From SIG307 sp964609025 (lineage in GTDB: Bacteria > Bacillota > Clostridia > Lachnospirales > Lachnospiraceae): DNA of 64,000 nucleotides. Shown here one piece after another: positions 43,327-52,010 of the stretch. Numbering within the stretch: the stretch's first letter is position 1; every line of letters starts with the position of its first letter. Made by a program: the position numbers and the translations under genes. The notes under the pieces are model-generated. The model searched no databases. It was not told the DNA's origin and saw only the letters and a program-made list of their open reading frames with translations. Location of the stretch: positions 1 to 64,000 of the forward strand of contig CAZSQM010000004.1 of NCBI GenBank assembly GCA_964609025.1. Direction: 5' to 3'.

Positions 43327-44550
43327 TTACACCGTTCCCGACATTTTCTCTTTTCTCAAGTATAGCATATCCTCCTCCTTTGCAAAACCTTTTCCTGCTT
43401 TTTTCCGGCGGATTGCTCTGCCGTAGCCGTCCTCCGCCAGCGCCGCCACCTCGCTTTCCCGATAAGCCGCCGCGGTTTTTCTCGCTCCGGCGCAAAGCCT
43501 TTCATAACGCGCGCCGTCCGCAAGGATGTCCTTCACCGCCTTTGCCCACACCTCCTCCCGTTCTTCGGTCTGCGCGCCGTTTTCCCCGTTTATAATATCG
43601 CATACGCCGCTTGCGCTTACCGCAACCACCGGCGTTCCCGCCGCCATTGCCTCTAACAACACAATCCCCTGAGTTTCCGATTTGGAGGTAAACAAAAACA
43701 GATCCGCTGCCGACAGATAGTTTTTTATCTCCTCATTCGGCACATTTCCAAGAAACACCGCCGTATTTCCAAGCCCCAGCTGCACTGCCTCCGCTTCCAG
43801 TTTCTCTCTCTCCGGTCCTTCCCCGATAAAAATATGACGAAAGCTTTTTCCTTCCTTTTGCAGTTCTTCTCTGACCAGAGAAAGTCCCCGCAGTAAAAAC
43901 GAAAGGTTTTTCTCCTTTGCAAGTCTGGCAACCGTACAAAACAGATAATCCGCTTCCCGGCGATAGGCTTTGCGTAGCGCCGCAGCCGTTTTCTCCTTCG
44001 CATGGTAATCTCCCTCCGGCAGACCGGTAGGCACTATGCTGACCGGCGTTTTGATTCCCTCACGTTCCAAATGATGCAGAATGCCCGGCGTCGGCGCAAA
44101 CAAAAAGTCACAGTTTCCGCAGAAATGCCGCAAATAAGCCCGGAGCAAAGCGGCTGCCTCCCGGACTCCCACCGGGCACAGATAATGGAGATACTCCTCG
44201 TATCTTGTGTGATAAGTAAACACCACCGGGATACCTAACCTCCGTCTGAGCGAAAGGGCAACATTTCCCACAAGTGCCGGATGATGCACATGGATGACAT
44301 CAATCTGAAGCTCCTTTATCTTTTTTTCAAAAAGTCCGGTCAGTACATTCGGAACCGGCGCGCCGCCGACCTTCCACCGGAACGAAGGATAGCGTAACAC
44401 AAATTCTTCTTCCTCCTGTTTCGCATAGCTCGGCGCGAAGATATACACCTGATGCCCTCGTTCCCGCAGTGCCGCCGCCAGATGCTCCACCGATATCGGA
44501 ACGCCGCCTACAAAGGGCTTGTAATTATTCGTCAACATTGCAATTCTCAT
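43327..44550 (-). CDS. GT4-family glycosyltransferase
   Basis: 407 residues with the GT-B fold. The N-terminal acceptor side has NNYKPFVGGVPISVEHLA and FTYHTRYEEYLHY; the donor side has VARLAKEKNLSFLLRG and the E-x7-E motif in SKSETQGIVLLEAMAAG. The pattern is close to the diacylglycerol alpha-glucosyltransferases of Firmicutes, which make membrane glycolipids, so a glycolipid role is likely but not certain. The start overlaps the end of the DedA gene by 4 bp with GGAGG upstream, showing one operon. It may act with DedA in membrane lipid homeostasis. Confidence 0.82.
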   Translation of the reverse strand: MRIAMLTNNYKPFVGGVPISVEHLAAALRERGHQVYIFAPSYAKQEEEEFVLRYPSFRWKVGGAPVPNVLTGLFEKKIKELQIDVIHVHHPALVGNVALSLRRRLGIPVVFTYHTRYEEYLHYLCPVGVREAAALLRAYLRHFCGNCDFLFAPTPGILHHLEREGIKTPVSIVPTGLPEGDYHAKEKTAAALRKAYRREADYLFCTVARLAKEKNLSFLLRGLSLVREELQKEGKSFRHIFIGEGPEREKLEAEAVQLGLGNTAVFLGNVPNEEIKNYLSAADLFLFTSKSETQGIVLLEAMAAGTPVVAVSASGVCDIINGENGAQTEEREEVWAKAVKDILADGARYERLCAGARKTAAAYRESEVAALAEDGYGRAIRRKKAGKGFAKEEDMLYLRKEKMSGTV

Positions 44551-45065
44551 AGGACACCTCCGAGCATCGTTACTATGCTTTCACCAAAGAAATAACCGGC
44601 TCCCACAAAGACCAGATTCCAAAGCGCAACGCCGCATACGGAGCTGACTACATACTTACCGAAATTCATTTTTATTACGCCCGCCGGTATGGAAATCAGG
44701 GTTCTTACCATCGGGAGAAGCTTGCTGACAAATACGCCGATGCTTCCCTTTTCCCGAAGATAGCCCATCTTTTCCTCAATCTTTTCTTTCTGCTTCGGGA
44801 ACCGCCGGTAGTATTTTCCCAAAAACAGCTCGCCGCCCGCTCTCCCCAACCAATAAAGCGCAACACTTCCGGTCAGTCCTGCCGCAATCGTGACTGCCAT
44901 TGTTCCCAAAAAGCTAAGCTTCCCCTGGGACGCGAAAAAGCCCGCTAACGGCATAATAATTCCCGCCGGAAAGCCGGGAAGATTTAAATACTCCAGCAGA
45001 ACAATGATAAAAACCGCAATCGTACCATAGTCCGCAAAATATTGCAGAATCGCTTCCGCCTCCAT
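44547..45065 (-). CDS. DedA/VTT-family membrane protein
   Basis: 172 residues, on the short side for DedA (usually about 200). It shows PGFPAGIIMPLAGFFASQG near residue 28, then the conserved GxxxxY-x-x-G region around SVALYWLGRAGGELFLGKYY and the FVSKLLPMVRTLISIPAG motif of the family. DedA proteins include flippases of undecaprenyl phosphate and of other phospholipids. The start at 45065 has GGAGGAG upstream; the longer reading to 45257 runs into the palindromic element. It is coupled to the GT4 gene, which suggests a lipid-linked role. Confidence 0.88.
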   Translation of the reverse strand: MEAEAILQYFADYGTIAVFIIVLLEYLNLPGFPAGIIMPLAGFFASQGKLSFLGTMAVTIAAGLTGSVALYWLGRAGGELFLGKYYRRFPKQKEKIEEKMGYLREKGSIGVFVSKLLPMVRTLISIPAGVIKMNFGKYVVSSVCGVALWNLVFVGAGYFFGESIVTMLGGVL

Positions 45066-45238
45066 ACTGCTCCTCCTCTTTCGTTTTCTCTCTTTACAAT
45101 TAGATTCTAACAGACAATTCCTAACATTCTGCGCAGGAAAAACGAAAGAATTTCGAAAGTTCACCTGAACAACTACTTTAGCGTTTTCTCGCAACAAGAA
45201 CTTTCCTATATCGGTTTCGGGTGTCAAAAGGCGGCTTC

Positions 45239-45482
45239 CGATTACGGAACTTTGCACAGGAGAAAGAGTCCTTGAACGTTGTGCAGGATATTAGACTTTC
45301 TTATTGCTCCGTTTGGCATCAGCAATGCCCGGACAGGACGTCCGGGCAAGACCGACACGCGCCACGGAGGGCGCGTAGAGGTCGGTTGCGTGGTTGTTTA
45401 TTAATTTTGACGGAGCAATTAGAAAGACTTATATCCGAAACCAGAGAGAGGACTCTTTCTCCTGTGCAAAGTTCCGTAATCG
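45239..45482. repeat. 244-bp nested inverted-repeat element
   Basis: The terminal arms 45239-45271 and 45450-45482 are perfect 33-bp reverse complements. A second pair, 45286-45312 and 45410-45436, matches with a few mismatches. Between them lie GCCCGGAC/GTCCGGGC and CGCGCC/GGCGCG stems. The whole can fold into one long branched hairpin. It carries no frame. It looks like a MITE-type element or a large structured RNA between the divergently read DedA side and the MgtC terminator. No target-site duplication is obvious. Confidence 0.85.
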
Positions 45483-45504
45483 AACACGGCATTTCCTATA
45501 AAGT

Positions 45505-45542
45505 CAAAAAGGCTGCCACACTTAAAGCATAGTGTGACAGCC
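45505..45542 (-). terminator. Terminator of the mgtC-like gene
   Basis: GGCTG..CACACT and AGTGTG..CAGCC form a long stem followed by TTTTT on the minus strand. Confidence 0.85.
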
Positions 45543-45599
45543 TCAAAGACCTGATTTTTATACTATCGGCGGACGGCTTTGTACCCCCCGCGAAAGCCG

Positions 45600-46292
45600 C
45601 TATAACTCCTCCACATACCGTACCCGTTCGATTCCGCTTAGCATCTGGAGGATTTCCGCATGGGGTTTCTTTTTCGGAAGCCGCAGATTGCAAAGAACAC
45701 CCACGCCGGTATCGCTCACCCCGTTGGTTCGCGTCAGTTCCAAATCGCTGATACGGAACCCCTGCTCCTTCGTGAATCTGATAAATTTCCCGACGTCCGA
45801 CATCTGCTCAAACTCAATGTAAAGGTTAATCACCTTTGTCGAGGCCATTACCCAGTCATCCAGACGATGCAGCATTGCCATGACAATAAAAATCAGCAGG
45901 CAGCCGATTAGTGCGCCGGAATAAAACCCGATCCCGAGGGAAAGTCCCACGCAGGCAGACGCCCACAAGCCCGCCGCCGTCGTAAGCCCTTTGACACGGT
46001 TTCGCCCCGTTACAATAATCGTACCGGCGCCCAGGAAACCGATTCCGGAAATCACCTGCGCGCCCATACGCGCAGGGTCGGTACCGCCGTAAAGCTCCGC
46101 AATATACTGGTTCGTAATCATCACCAGCGTGGAGCCCATACATACCAGCATATAGGTACGAAACCCTGCCGGGCGCTTTTTCCGTCCGCGTTCCACGCCC
46201 AGAATACCGCCACACAGCAAAGACAACAAAAGCCGCACGGTTACGGAAACAAGATTAATTTCCTTTAAAACTTCCGGGATATATTCTTCCAA
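45600..46292 (-). CDS. MgtC/SapB-family membrane protein
   Basis: 230 residues. The N-terminal membrane domain has four to five helices with the family signature LLCGGILGVERGRKKRPAGF and RMGAQVISGIGFLGAGTI. A C-terminal ACT-like soluble domain starts at about 155. MgtC proteins restrain F-type ATPase and help growth at low magnesium; in non-pathogens they are mostly linked to magnesium or phosphate stress. The start is TTG at 46292, with GGAGGGG 7 nt upstream and no nearer ATG. It is followed by a strong terminator, so it is monocistronic or the last gene after the 46307 gene. Confidence 0.9.
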   Translation of the reverse strand: MEEYIPEVLKEINLVSVTVRLLLSLLCGGILGVERGRKKRPAGFRTYMLVCMGSTLVMITNQYIAELYGGTDPARMGAQVISGIGFLGAGTIIVTGRNRVKGLTTAAGLWASACVGLSLGIGFYSGALIGCLLIFIVMAMLHRLDDWVMASTKVINLYIEFEQMSDVGKFIRFTKEQGFRISDLELTRTNGVSDTGVGVLCNLRLPKKKPHAEILQMLSGIERVRYVEEL

Positions 46293-46306
46293 GATGCTTC
46301 CCCTCC

Positions 46307-47560
46307 TTATTCAAAATACCAGCCTTCCGCATGCGCCGCGCCGAGTCCGCGCACCTTTATTTCATAGGAATAGGTTTCCGGGAAATTCTTCAGCTGATTA
46401 TCTACCGCCCAATGCAGGAAATTCGACCATGTCACCAGCCGATAGCCGCCCCGTTCCTTTCCAGCCTCTGCCGCTGCCACCTGCTCCGCAGTCAGACTTC
46501 CTACACTAAGATACCCTTCCGTAGTTAAAAGCAGGAGCTGCTCCTCTCCGGAAACTCTCGTAAATTCCAGCTTATCCAGATACGGAAGTTGTTTTCCTTC
46601 TGCGTCAACTTTCCAGTAATACGGATTGCGGACAAATTCATAGTAGTCCCCGTTCACATCGTTTGCCCCCGCCTCTGTGGAAAGGCAGAACGGGTTTAAG
46701 GTCGGCACTCCAGGAGTATTCCATGCGTTCCGTACGGCTGCCCGAAGCATTGCGGCAGTATCCGCATACCCCATACTCTTTGCCTTTGCCAGAGCCGCGT
46801 CCTCACCCATATATTCCGGAAGCAGATTGACATGATAATGCTCCGGCGCAAAACAAATACCGCCCTGCTCCAGTAATTCTTCCAGAAACCTCGGCTTCGG
46901 CGCGGAAAATTTCACCCGGAAACTATAATCATCCAGTTTTGTAAAAACTGCCGGAGCCGCCTTGCCGTCCGTCCCGTATGCCAAAAAGCACTCCCAAAGA
47001 CTTTCGCCGAAGGTCTGCGGTACGCACAGATGCTCATAAAAGAAAATACAGTCATCCGAAGTAAACGGTACTCCGTCGGACCAGCGCATCCCTTCCCGCA
47101 GATAAATCGTATACGCGGTAAAATCCGCCGTCACCTCATATCCCTTTGCGACATTCGGTGCGATTGTTCCGTCCGCAGCATAGCGAAACAGTCCTTCCGA
47201 TACCAGTTCCCCCGTCATCGTATCGGCATTGATTGCGGCAAGCTGTGCACTCTCTCCGTAAACGCCGATTGTGTCAAGCGGCTCTGTCATTACACTGTCC
47301 GCTGCCGGGATACGCTTCTCCACCGGCGGAAGCTTTCCCGCAGCTGTGAGTGTTTGAAGCGTCCCCGCTTCCTGATAGCCCGCGCCTGTATAAGACGCTC
47401 CGCCGCTTTCTCCCTTCCCGCCTGCTCCGGTCGGCTGCGGGGTCTCGCTCACACCGGCAGACGGCGTCACTCCGTTTTCTTCTCCCGTTTTCTTACAGCC
47501 TGCCGCTAAAAGTAGCACTGCAATGACAAGCAATCCCTTCGTCATACTGTTTCGTCCCAT
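46307..47560 (-). CDS. Lone family 5 solute-binding lipoprotein
   Basis: 417 residues. The lipoprotein signal is GLLVIAVLLLAAGCKK (Cys near residue 22), then a Thr/Gly/Pro-rich spacer and an SBP_bac_5-type body (SEGLFRYAADGTIAPNVAKG, YTIYLREGMRWSDGVPFTSDDC). This is about 90-150 residues shorter than most of the family and ends abruptly after EIKVRGLGAAHAEGWYFE, so the C-terminal lobe may be cut. No permease or ATPase accompanies it. It could be a receptor feeding the neighbouring chemoreceptor or a decayed importer component. The start at 47560 has GGAGGAG upstream. Confidence 0.75.
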   Translation of the reverse strand: MGRNSMTKGLLVIAVLLLAAGCKKTGEENGVTPSAGVSETPQPTGAGGKGESGGASYTGAGYQEAGTLQTLTAAGKLPPVEKRIPAADSVMTEPLDTIGVYGESAQLAAINADTMTGELVSEGLFRYAADGTIAPNVAKGYEVTADFTAYTIYLREGMRWSDGVPFTSDDCIFFYEHLCVPQTFGESLWECFLAYGTDGKAAPAVFTKLDDYSFRVKFSAPKPRFLEELLEQGGICFAPEHYHVNLLPEYMGEDAALAKAKSMGYADTAAMLRAAVRNAWNTPGVPTLNPFCLSTEAGANDVNGDYYEFVRNPYYWKVDAEGKQLPYLDKLEFTRVSGEEQLLLLTTEGYLSVGSLTAEQVAAAEAGKERGGYRLVTWSNFLHWAVDNQLKNFPETYSYEIKVRGLGAAHAEGWYFE

Positions 47561-47574
47561 TTCACTCCTCCTGC

Positions 47575-47638
47575 AAAAAGAAGTGTCCCAAAAGCCGTTA
47601 TCCTGCCTGATACAAGCAATAAGAAGCTTTTGGGACAC
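47575..47638 (-). terminator. Terminator of the chemoreceptor gene
   Basis: GTGTCCCAAAAGC and GCTTTTGGGACAC form a perfect 13-bp stem around a 30-nt loop, followed by a T-rich tail on the minus strand. Confidence 0.75.
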
Positions 47639-47664
47639 CTTTGATTCAAGTTCTCAAATTCAGC

Positions 47665-49965
47665 TTAGTAACGGAATGCCCGTAATGCCTCCTGAAGCTT
47701 TCTTGCCTCGTCGTTCAGTACGGTCGAAGCATCCGACAAATCCTCTACCGCCTTCAGCTGGAGGTCAACCATGTTCTGTACTTCCTCCGAAGCCGCCGAA
47801 GTCTGTTCGGACACTGCGGAGATACTGCTGATTGCGTCCACCGTTACGTTCTGAGCCTGACCGATACGGTCTACACCCTCGGAAATATGCTCCAAATGCT
47901 CCGTCATTTTTTCAACATTCTCGCCGATGTTCTTAAACAGACCGATTGCATTCCGCAGTGCCGCGCTCTGGGAAGCAACAATATCCTCCGCCTGTGCCAC
48001 CGTCTGTACGGTGCCTTCGGTCTGTGCCTTAATACCGTTTACAATACCGGCAATCTCATTGGAAGCCTCTACCGACTGTTCCGCCAGTCTGCGGATTTCA
48101 TCCGCTACTACCGCGAAACCGCGCCCTGCTTCTCCGGCACGCGCCGCTTCAATGGAAGCATTTAAGGAAAGCAGGTTGGTCTGCTCCGCAATGTCGTTGA
48201 TTACACCGATAATCTTTCCGATAGAGTGGGATTCTGCCGCAAGAGCATCCATATCCACTGTAATTTTCTTTGTGATGGAGGCGGTTTCCTCTCCCTTCTT
48301 TTCGAGAACGCCGATTGCTTCCATACCGTTTTCAACGGCTGACTTTGCACTCTGCGCCAGCTCATCGATCACGTCCGCATCCGCTTTTACTTCATTGATA
48401 CGCGCACCCAGTTCCTCACTCTGCAACAGACAGCGCTCGGAATCCTCAGCCTGCTGCACAATACCGTTTCGAATCTCCGCAATGGAGGTCGTAATGTTCT
48501 GCGTCGCGGTTAAAAGCTTGGTCGAGGTATCTTCTACTCCGGCTGCGGAATCTCCTACGTTTCCTGCTGCCGCCGAGGTCTGCTCCACCATACCTTTCAT
48601 ATTAATAACCGTCTTATTGGCACAGGCAACCAACGCACCGAATTCATCCTTACGCTTCGTTCTCATCTTCGCGGTCAAATCGCCTCTTGCCACTCTGTCA
48701 AGACCTGCCATGGTTCTCTTCATCGCCTTTGCGTAAGAGGTCGCTACGAGAATACCCAAAAGTACGGAGCAAATAGCGGAACCGATTACAAAACCAACGG
48801 TAAGAAGCTGAATGGAACGTGCGCTGGCAATAATCTCATTCTTCGGAATCGCACCGCAGAGCAATGCGCCGCTCTCTCCGATCTGCGTACAAATGACAAG
48901 GTACTCTTCCCCGTTTATCTTTTCGTAGCCGCTTGCCATACTTCCGGTGCTGACTGCCGTATTATATTCCGGCTTTCCGAGGAAATACGGAACTTCTAAA
49001 ATACCGTCCGATGTTGCTTCGACTCCGTCCGGAGAAACCACAGCGAACAGGCTGCCTTCCGCAAGCTGGATGCCGCTTAACGTTTCCGCAATCACACTTG
49101 TCTTAATATCCGCGGAAATATAACCGATTTCTTTTCCTAACGCATTCTTTAACTTTGAAGTAACCGCCATAAAGTAGTCGCCCTCGGAAAGTCCGAGCTG
49201 ACTGTCAACAAAACCGTGACGTGCTGTCCAGTAATACTCTCTGCCGCCGGCACGGTATGCAGCTCCGTCCGAACTCTGTTCAAACGCGGTTGCCACATCC
49301 GCCCCCGTAAAAGTACCGTCCGAGGCGTAGGAAGTACCGTAGTAAGAAAGCACCGCAATGTTACCGATCATGGAATCTCCGTCGGCCAGCGTGGAAAGCG
49401 CCGCCTGCACCGCTTTCTTTGCCGTAGTTTCATCTCTGGAACCTTCCGTATAGGAACCGCCGTAATACAGCGACACGCTGCTGTTGGAATTCAGCTGGTT
49501 CATATTGGACTCTACCGTCTGGAAAATCATTTCAAACTTATCCGCATTCGCACTCAGCGTCGAACTCGCTGCCTCCTCGTAATTCGACTGCAACGCATTG
49601 GAGGCGCTGGTCGAACAAACGACACCGAGCACAATGATGAACAACAGCGGTACGCAGAACATCAGAATCAGCTGTGTACGGATGCTTTTCATCTTCTTTT
49701 TCCTGCCGGAAGACGCCTTTGGCGCAACTGCTCCTTTCGGGGCCTTTGCCTTCTTCGGCTTCTCTTTCTTTTCTTTTACCGGCTTTTCCGGCTTCTCTTT
49801 CTTTTCTTTCACCGGCTTTTCCGGTTTCTCTTTCTTTTCTTTCGCCGGTTTTTCCTTTTTCTCTTTCGGCGGTTTTTCCTTCTTCACCTTTTCTTTTTTA
49901 TTCTTCTCCTTCTCTGCGCGCTCTTCCTCACGCAAAAACTTCATTAAATCCTGATCTTTCTTCAT
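47665..49965 (-). CDS. Methyl-accepting chemotaxis protein with Lys/Pro-repeat N-terminus
   Basis: 766 residues. The first 90 or so are cytosolic and highly charged, with tandem repeats of the type PVKEKKEKPEK. Then come a helix (about 98-120), an extracellular dCache-like sensor (about 125-395), a second helix and HAMP. The coiled-coil signalling domain contains the hairpin tip EQTNLLSLNASIEAARAGEA. It should relay ligand sensing to CheA through CheW. The start at 49965 has AAGGAGG 9 nt upstream. The N-terminal repeat is unusual for chemoreceptors and may bind membrane lipid, DNA or a partner. No che operon is adjacent; CheX/CheY genes lie 8 kb away. Confidence 0.9.
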   Translation of the reverse strand: MKKDQDLMKFLREEERAEKEKNKKEKVKKEKPPKEKKEKPAKEKKEKPEKPVKEKKEKPEKPVKEKKEKPKKAKAPKGAVAPKASSGRKKKMKSIRTQLILMFCVPLLFIIVLGVVCSTSASNALQSNYEEAASSTLSANADKFEMIFQTVESNMNQLNSNSSVSLYYGGSYTEGSRDETTAKKAVQAALSTLADGDSMIGNIAVLSYYGTSYASDGTFTGADVATAFEQSSDGAAYRAGGREYYWTARHGFVDSQLGLSEGDYFMAVTSKLKNALGKEIGYISADIKTSVIAETLSGIQLAEGSLFAVVSPDGVEATSDGILEVPYFLGKPEYNTAVSTGSMASGYEKINGEEYLVICTQIGESGALLCGAIPKNEIIASARSIQLLTVGFVIGSAICSVLLGILVATSYAKAMKRTMAGLDRVARGDLTAKMRTKRKDEFGALVACANKTVINMKGMVEQTSAAAGNVGDSAAGVEDTSTKLLTATQNITTSIAEIRNGIVQQAEDSERCLLQSEELGARINEVKADADVIDELAQSAKSAVENGMEAIGVLEKKGEETASITKKITVDMDALAAESHSIGKIIGVINDIAEQTNLLSLNASIEAARAGEAGRGFAVVADEIRRLAEQSVEASNEIAGIVNGIKAQTEGTVQTVAQAEDIVASQSAALRNAIGLFKNIGENVEKMTEHLEHISEGVDRIGQAQNVTVDAISSISAVSEQTSAASEEVQNMVDLQLKAVEDLSDASTVLNDEARKLQEALRAFRY

Positions 49966-50227
49966 ACACGCAAACCTCCTTGCCTCCTCCGGCATCCGTT
50001 CCTGCTTCTCCGTCTTTCCTCAATGTCACGAATCCCTTTGCCGCCAAGCACTATATTATAACTTAATTATATAATATTTTGTCAGAAACTTCAAGCCGCA
50101 AATCCAACTATTATAGCATATTACACAAAAAAAATCGGAACGGGGCTAAAAATTTTTTCAAATTTTACTTTTCTTTTTCCCTAAAACGCCGTATAATAGA
50201 ATCAGTATTACAGAAAGGAGCGTTCCC

Positions 50228-50485
50228 ATGAAAAAAGTATTTAAGTTTTTCGCTGCATTAGCATCAGTTGCAGCAGTTGCCGGCGGCGCATATCTTGTTT
50301 ATAAAAACTTCTTCGCCAAGGAAGACGAGGATTTTGACTTTGATGACAGTTTTGACGATGAGGAAGACGCTGCTGCTTCCCGTGAATATGTTTCCATTAA
50401 CATCACAACCGATGAAACAGAAACAGAAGACGAGGAAGAGGAAAGCGAAGCTTCCGCTTCTTCCGACAACGAAGACGCCGAGTAA
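50228..50485 (+). CDS. Small membrane protein with a strongly acidic tail
   Basis: 85 residues. One hydrophobic helix (about 5-25, FKFFAALASVAAVAGGAYLV) is followed by a very acidic stretch (KEDEDFDFDDSFDDEEDAA) and a second run of Glu and Ser at the end. GAAAGGAG stands before the ATG, and TATAAT occurs at 50192-50197. It has its own terminator. Similar one-helix acidic proteins are common in Lachnospiraceae and uncharacterised. The acidic tail could bind calcium or a basic partner; this is inference only. Confidence 0.7.
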   Translation: MKKVFKFFAALASVAAVAGGAYLVYKNFFAKEDEDFDFDDSFDDEEDAAASREYVSINITTDETETEDEEEESEASASSDNEDAE

Positions 50486-50500
50486 TGTTTTCGCAAACGT

Positions 50501-50541
50501 AAGCGGGCAGTCGCCCTATCTGCGACTGCCCGCTTTCTGTT
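50501..50541. terminator. Terminator between the acidic protein and the anti-sigma gene
   Basis: AAGCGGGCAGTCGC and GCGACTGCCCGCTT form a perfect 14-bp stem with a T-rich plus-strand tail (TCTGTT). It lies between convergent genes. Confidence 0.75.
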
Positions 50542-51382
50542 ATTCCGTCAGCAAATACAGCTCTTTTCCCAACAGAATCCAAAGTATTCCCTGCTCGGTT
50601 TCCGTCCGCACTGCGGCATACAGCGGTATCCGGGAAGTAATTACATCGGCTTCCCCGTCCCGCAGAACACGATATTGATAGCTTCCCGCCCCGTCGTCTG
50701 AACCTTCGCCGTCCCTTTTTGTTTCATACAGCGCAGAAAGGATTTCCTGCTCCCAGTCGGTTTCTGCCGCCTCCGATGTCAGCCGCCAATACCGGGCTTC
50801 CTGCCCCGAAACGGTATAACCGGCTGCCGCAAGAGCCCCGGCAAGCTCCTCCGACACCACAACCGTCGTAGCCTGCCATACACTTTCCGCCTCATCCTCC
50901 GTGCTTGTGGTCACAACTGTTTCCGAAAGTGTTGCACCTTCCGTATACACAGAAAACATACTCTGCCTGCCGTCAATCCCGCTTCCGTTGCTATATTGCT
51001 GTACGGAGTTGTTCTCCGTATCCGCCGCATCCCCACTGCCGAAGGCATCCGCATTTTGTATTGACACTCCGAGGTTTCTGCTTTCCATCTCGCTTTGCGG
51101 AGCCGATTCCATGGCACCGTTCTTTGTTCCGAAAACTCCCCGACGTAAAATTCCGCCTCCCAGTACAATGACCAGCAAAGCGGCAGCCGCCGCGCACGCA
51201 TAGCGCACCATAGTAAAATACGTTCTGTGCGGCTTTTCAGAAGGCGCTTCCCCTGCTCTTTGCAGCGTCTTTTGAATGAGCTCTTCGCTCACGCAAAGCC
51301 GCTCCTCCGACATTGCCTTCTCCAGAAGGGCATACAATTCCTCATCCTGCTCTGTCCTCTGTTCCGAATCTGTCTTATCCAT
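50540..51382 (-). CDS. Probable membrane anti-sigma factor
   Basis: 280 residues. The cytosolic part, 1 to about 60, is rich in Glu and Arg; one helix lies about 60-82 (RYACAAAAALLVIVLGGGIL), and an extracellular domain of about 195 residues follows. No zinc-binding HxxxCxxC motif is visible. It overlaps the ECF sigma gene by 8 bp, which is the standard sigma/anti-sigma arrangement, so it likely holds the sigma factor until an envelope signal arrives. The outer domain resembles no family I recognise. Confidence 0.7.
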   Translation of the reverse strand: MDKTDSEQRTEQDEELYALLEKAMSEERLCVSEELIQKTLQRAGEAPSEKPHRTYFTMVRYACAAAAALLVIVLGGGILRRGVFGTKNGAMESAPQSEMESRNLGVSIQNADAFGSGDAADTENNSVQQYSNGSGIDGRQSMFSVYTEGATLSETVVTTSTEDEAESVWQATTVVVSEELAGALAAAGYTVSGQEARYWRLTSEAAETDWEQEILSALYETKRDGEGSDDGAGSYQYRVLRDGEADVITSRIPLYAAVRTETEQGILWILLGKELYLLTE

Positions 51383-51947
51383 CGTATGCGCCTCCTTTCT
51401 GTTCCTCTTCCAATATTGCCCGGAAACGTTCTCTTGCCCTTGACAGCCGGCTTTTTACCGTTCCTTCGCTTAATCCAAGTAGCTTTGCCGTTTCCGCCAC
51501 CGAGCGTTCCTCAAAATACAGGCACACCAATACCTCCCGGTACTTCTCCGGAAGCTTTAACAATGCTTCCCGTACCCGTTTTCTGTCCTGCCTTTGCTCG
51601 ATTTCTTCTATCATATCCGCTGCGGGAAGCCTTGCCTCCTCTTCCTCGCTTAACATCGTAACGCGCTGCCGGTATGCGCTTTTCAGATAATCCTTACAGG
51701 CATTTACCGTAATCCGCAACAGCCACGTCTTTACCGTGCTCTCTCCGCGAAAGCTTTCTGCTTTCGCATTCGCCTTGATAAACACTTCCTGGAAAATATC
51801 CTCTGCCGTATCATAATCCTTCACATAGCAGTACGCCATGCGAAGCACATCGTTTCCGTAAGTACGCATCAGTGCTTCCAAATCATAGATTGTTCCGTTT
51901 TCCGCGATATGGCATTGCTTTCTATCCGGTTCTGTCTTCTTTGCCAT
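51375..51947 (-). CDS. ECF-type RNA polymerase sigma factor
   Basis: 190 residues. Region 2 is seen as AYCYVKDYDTAEDIFQEVFIKA and region 4 as LPEKYREVLVCLYFEERSVA with the helix-turn-helix LLGLSEGTVKSRLSRARERF. It directs RNA polymerase to stress promoters. It is translationally coupled with the probable anti-sigma factor behind it. The CotH-type gene upstream ends only 63 bp before it, in the same direction, and could be cotranscribed. Confidence 0.93.
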   Translation of the reverse strand: MAKKTEPDRKQCHIAENGTIYDLEALMRTYGNDVLRMAYCYVKDYDTAEDIFQEVFIKANAKAESFRGESTVKTWLLRITVNACKDYLKSAYRQRVTMLSEEEEARLPAADMIEEIEQRQDRKRVREALLKLPEKYREVLVCLYFEERSVAETAKLLGLSEGTVKSRLSRARERFRAILEEEQKGGAYDG

Positions 51948-52010
51948 TGATTACCCCTCACTATAAAGACGAAAATACGCCCTGTTTGGTTCCGTTTTTT
52001 CTCTGTTTTT

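Noticed and set aside
45239..45482. Retron or integron attC site
   Set aside because: No reverse transcriptase or integrase gene is near, and the structure lacks the known core motifs.
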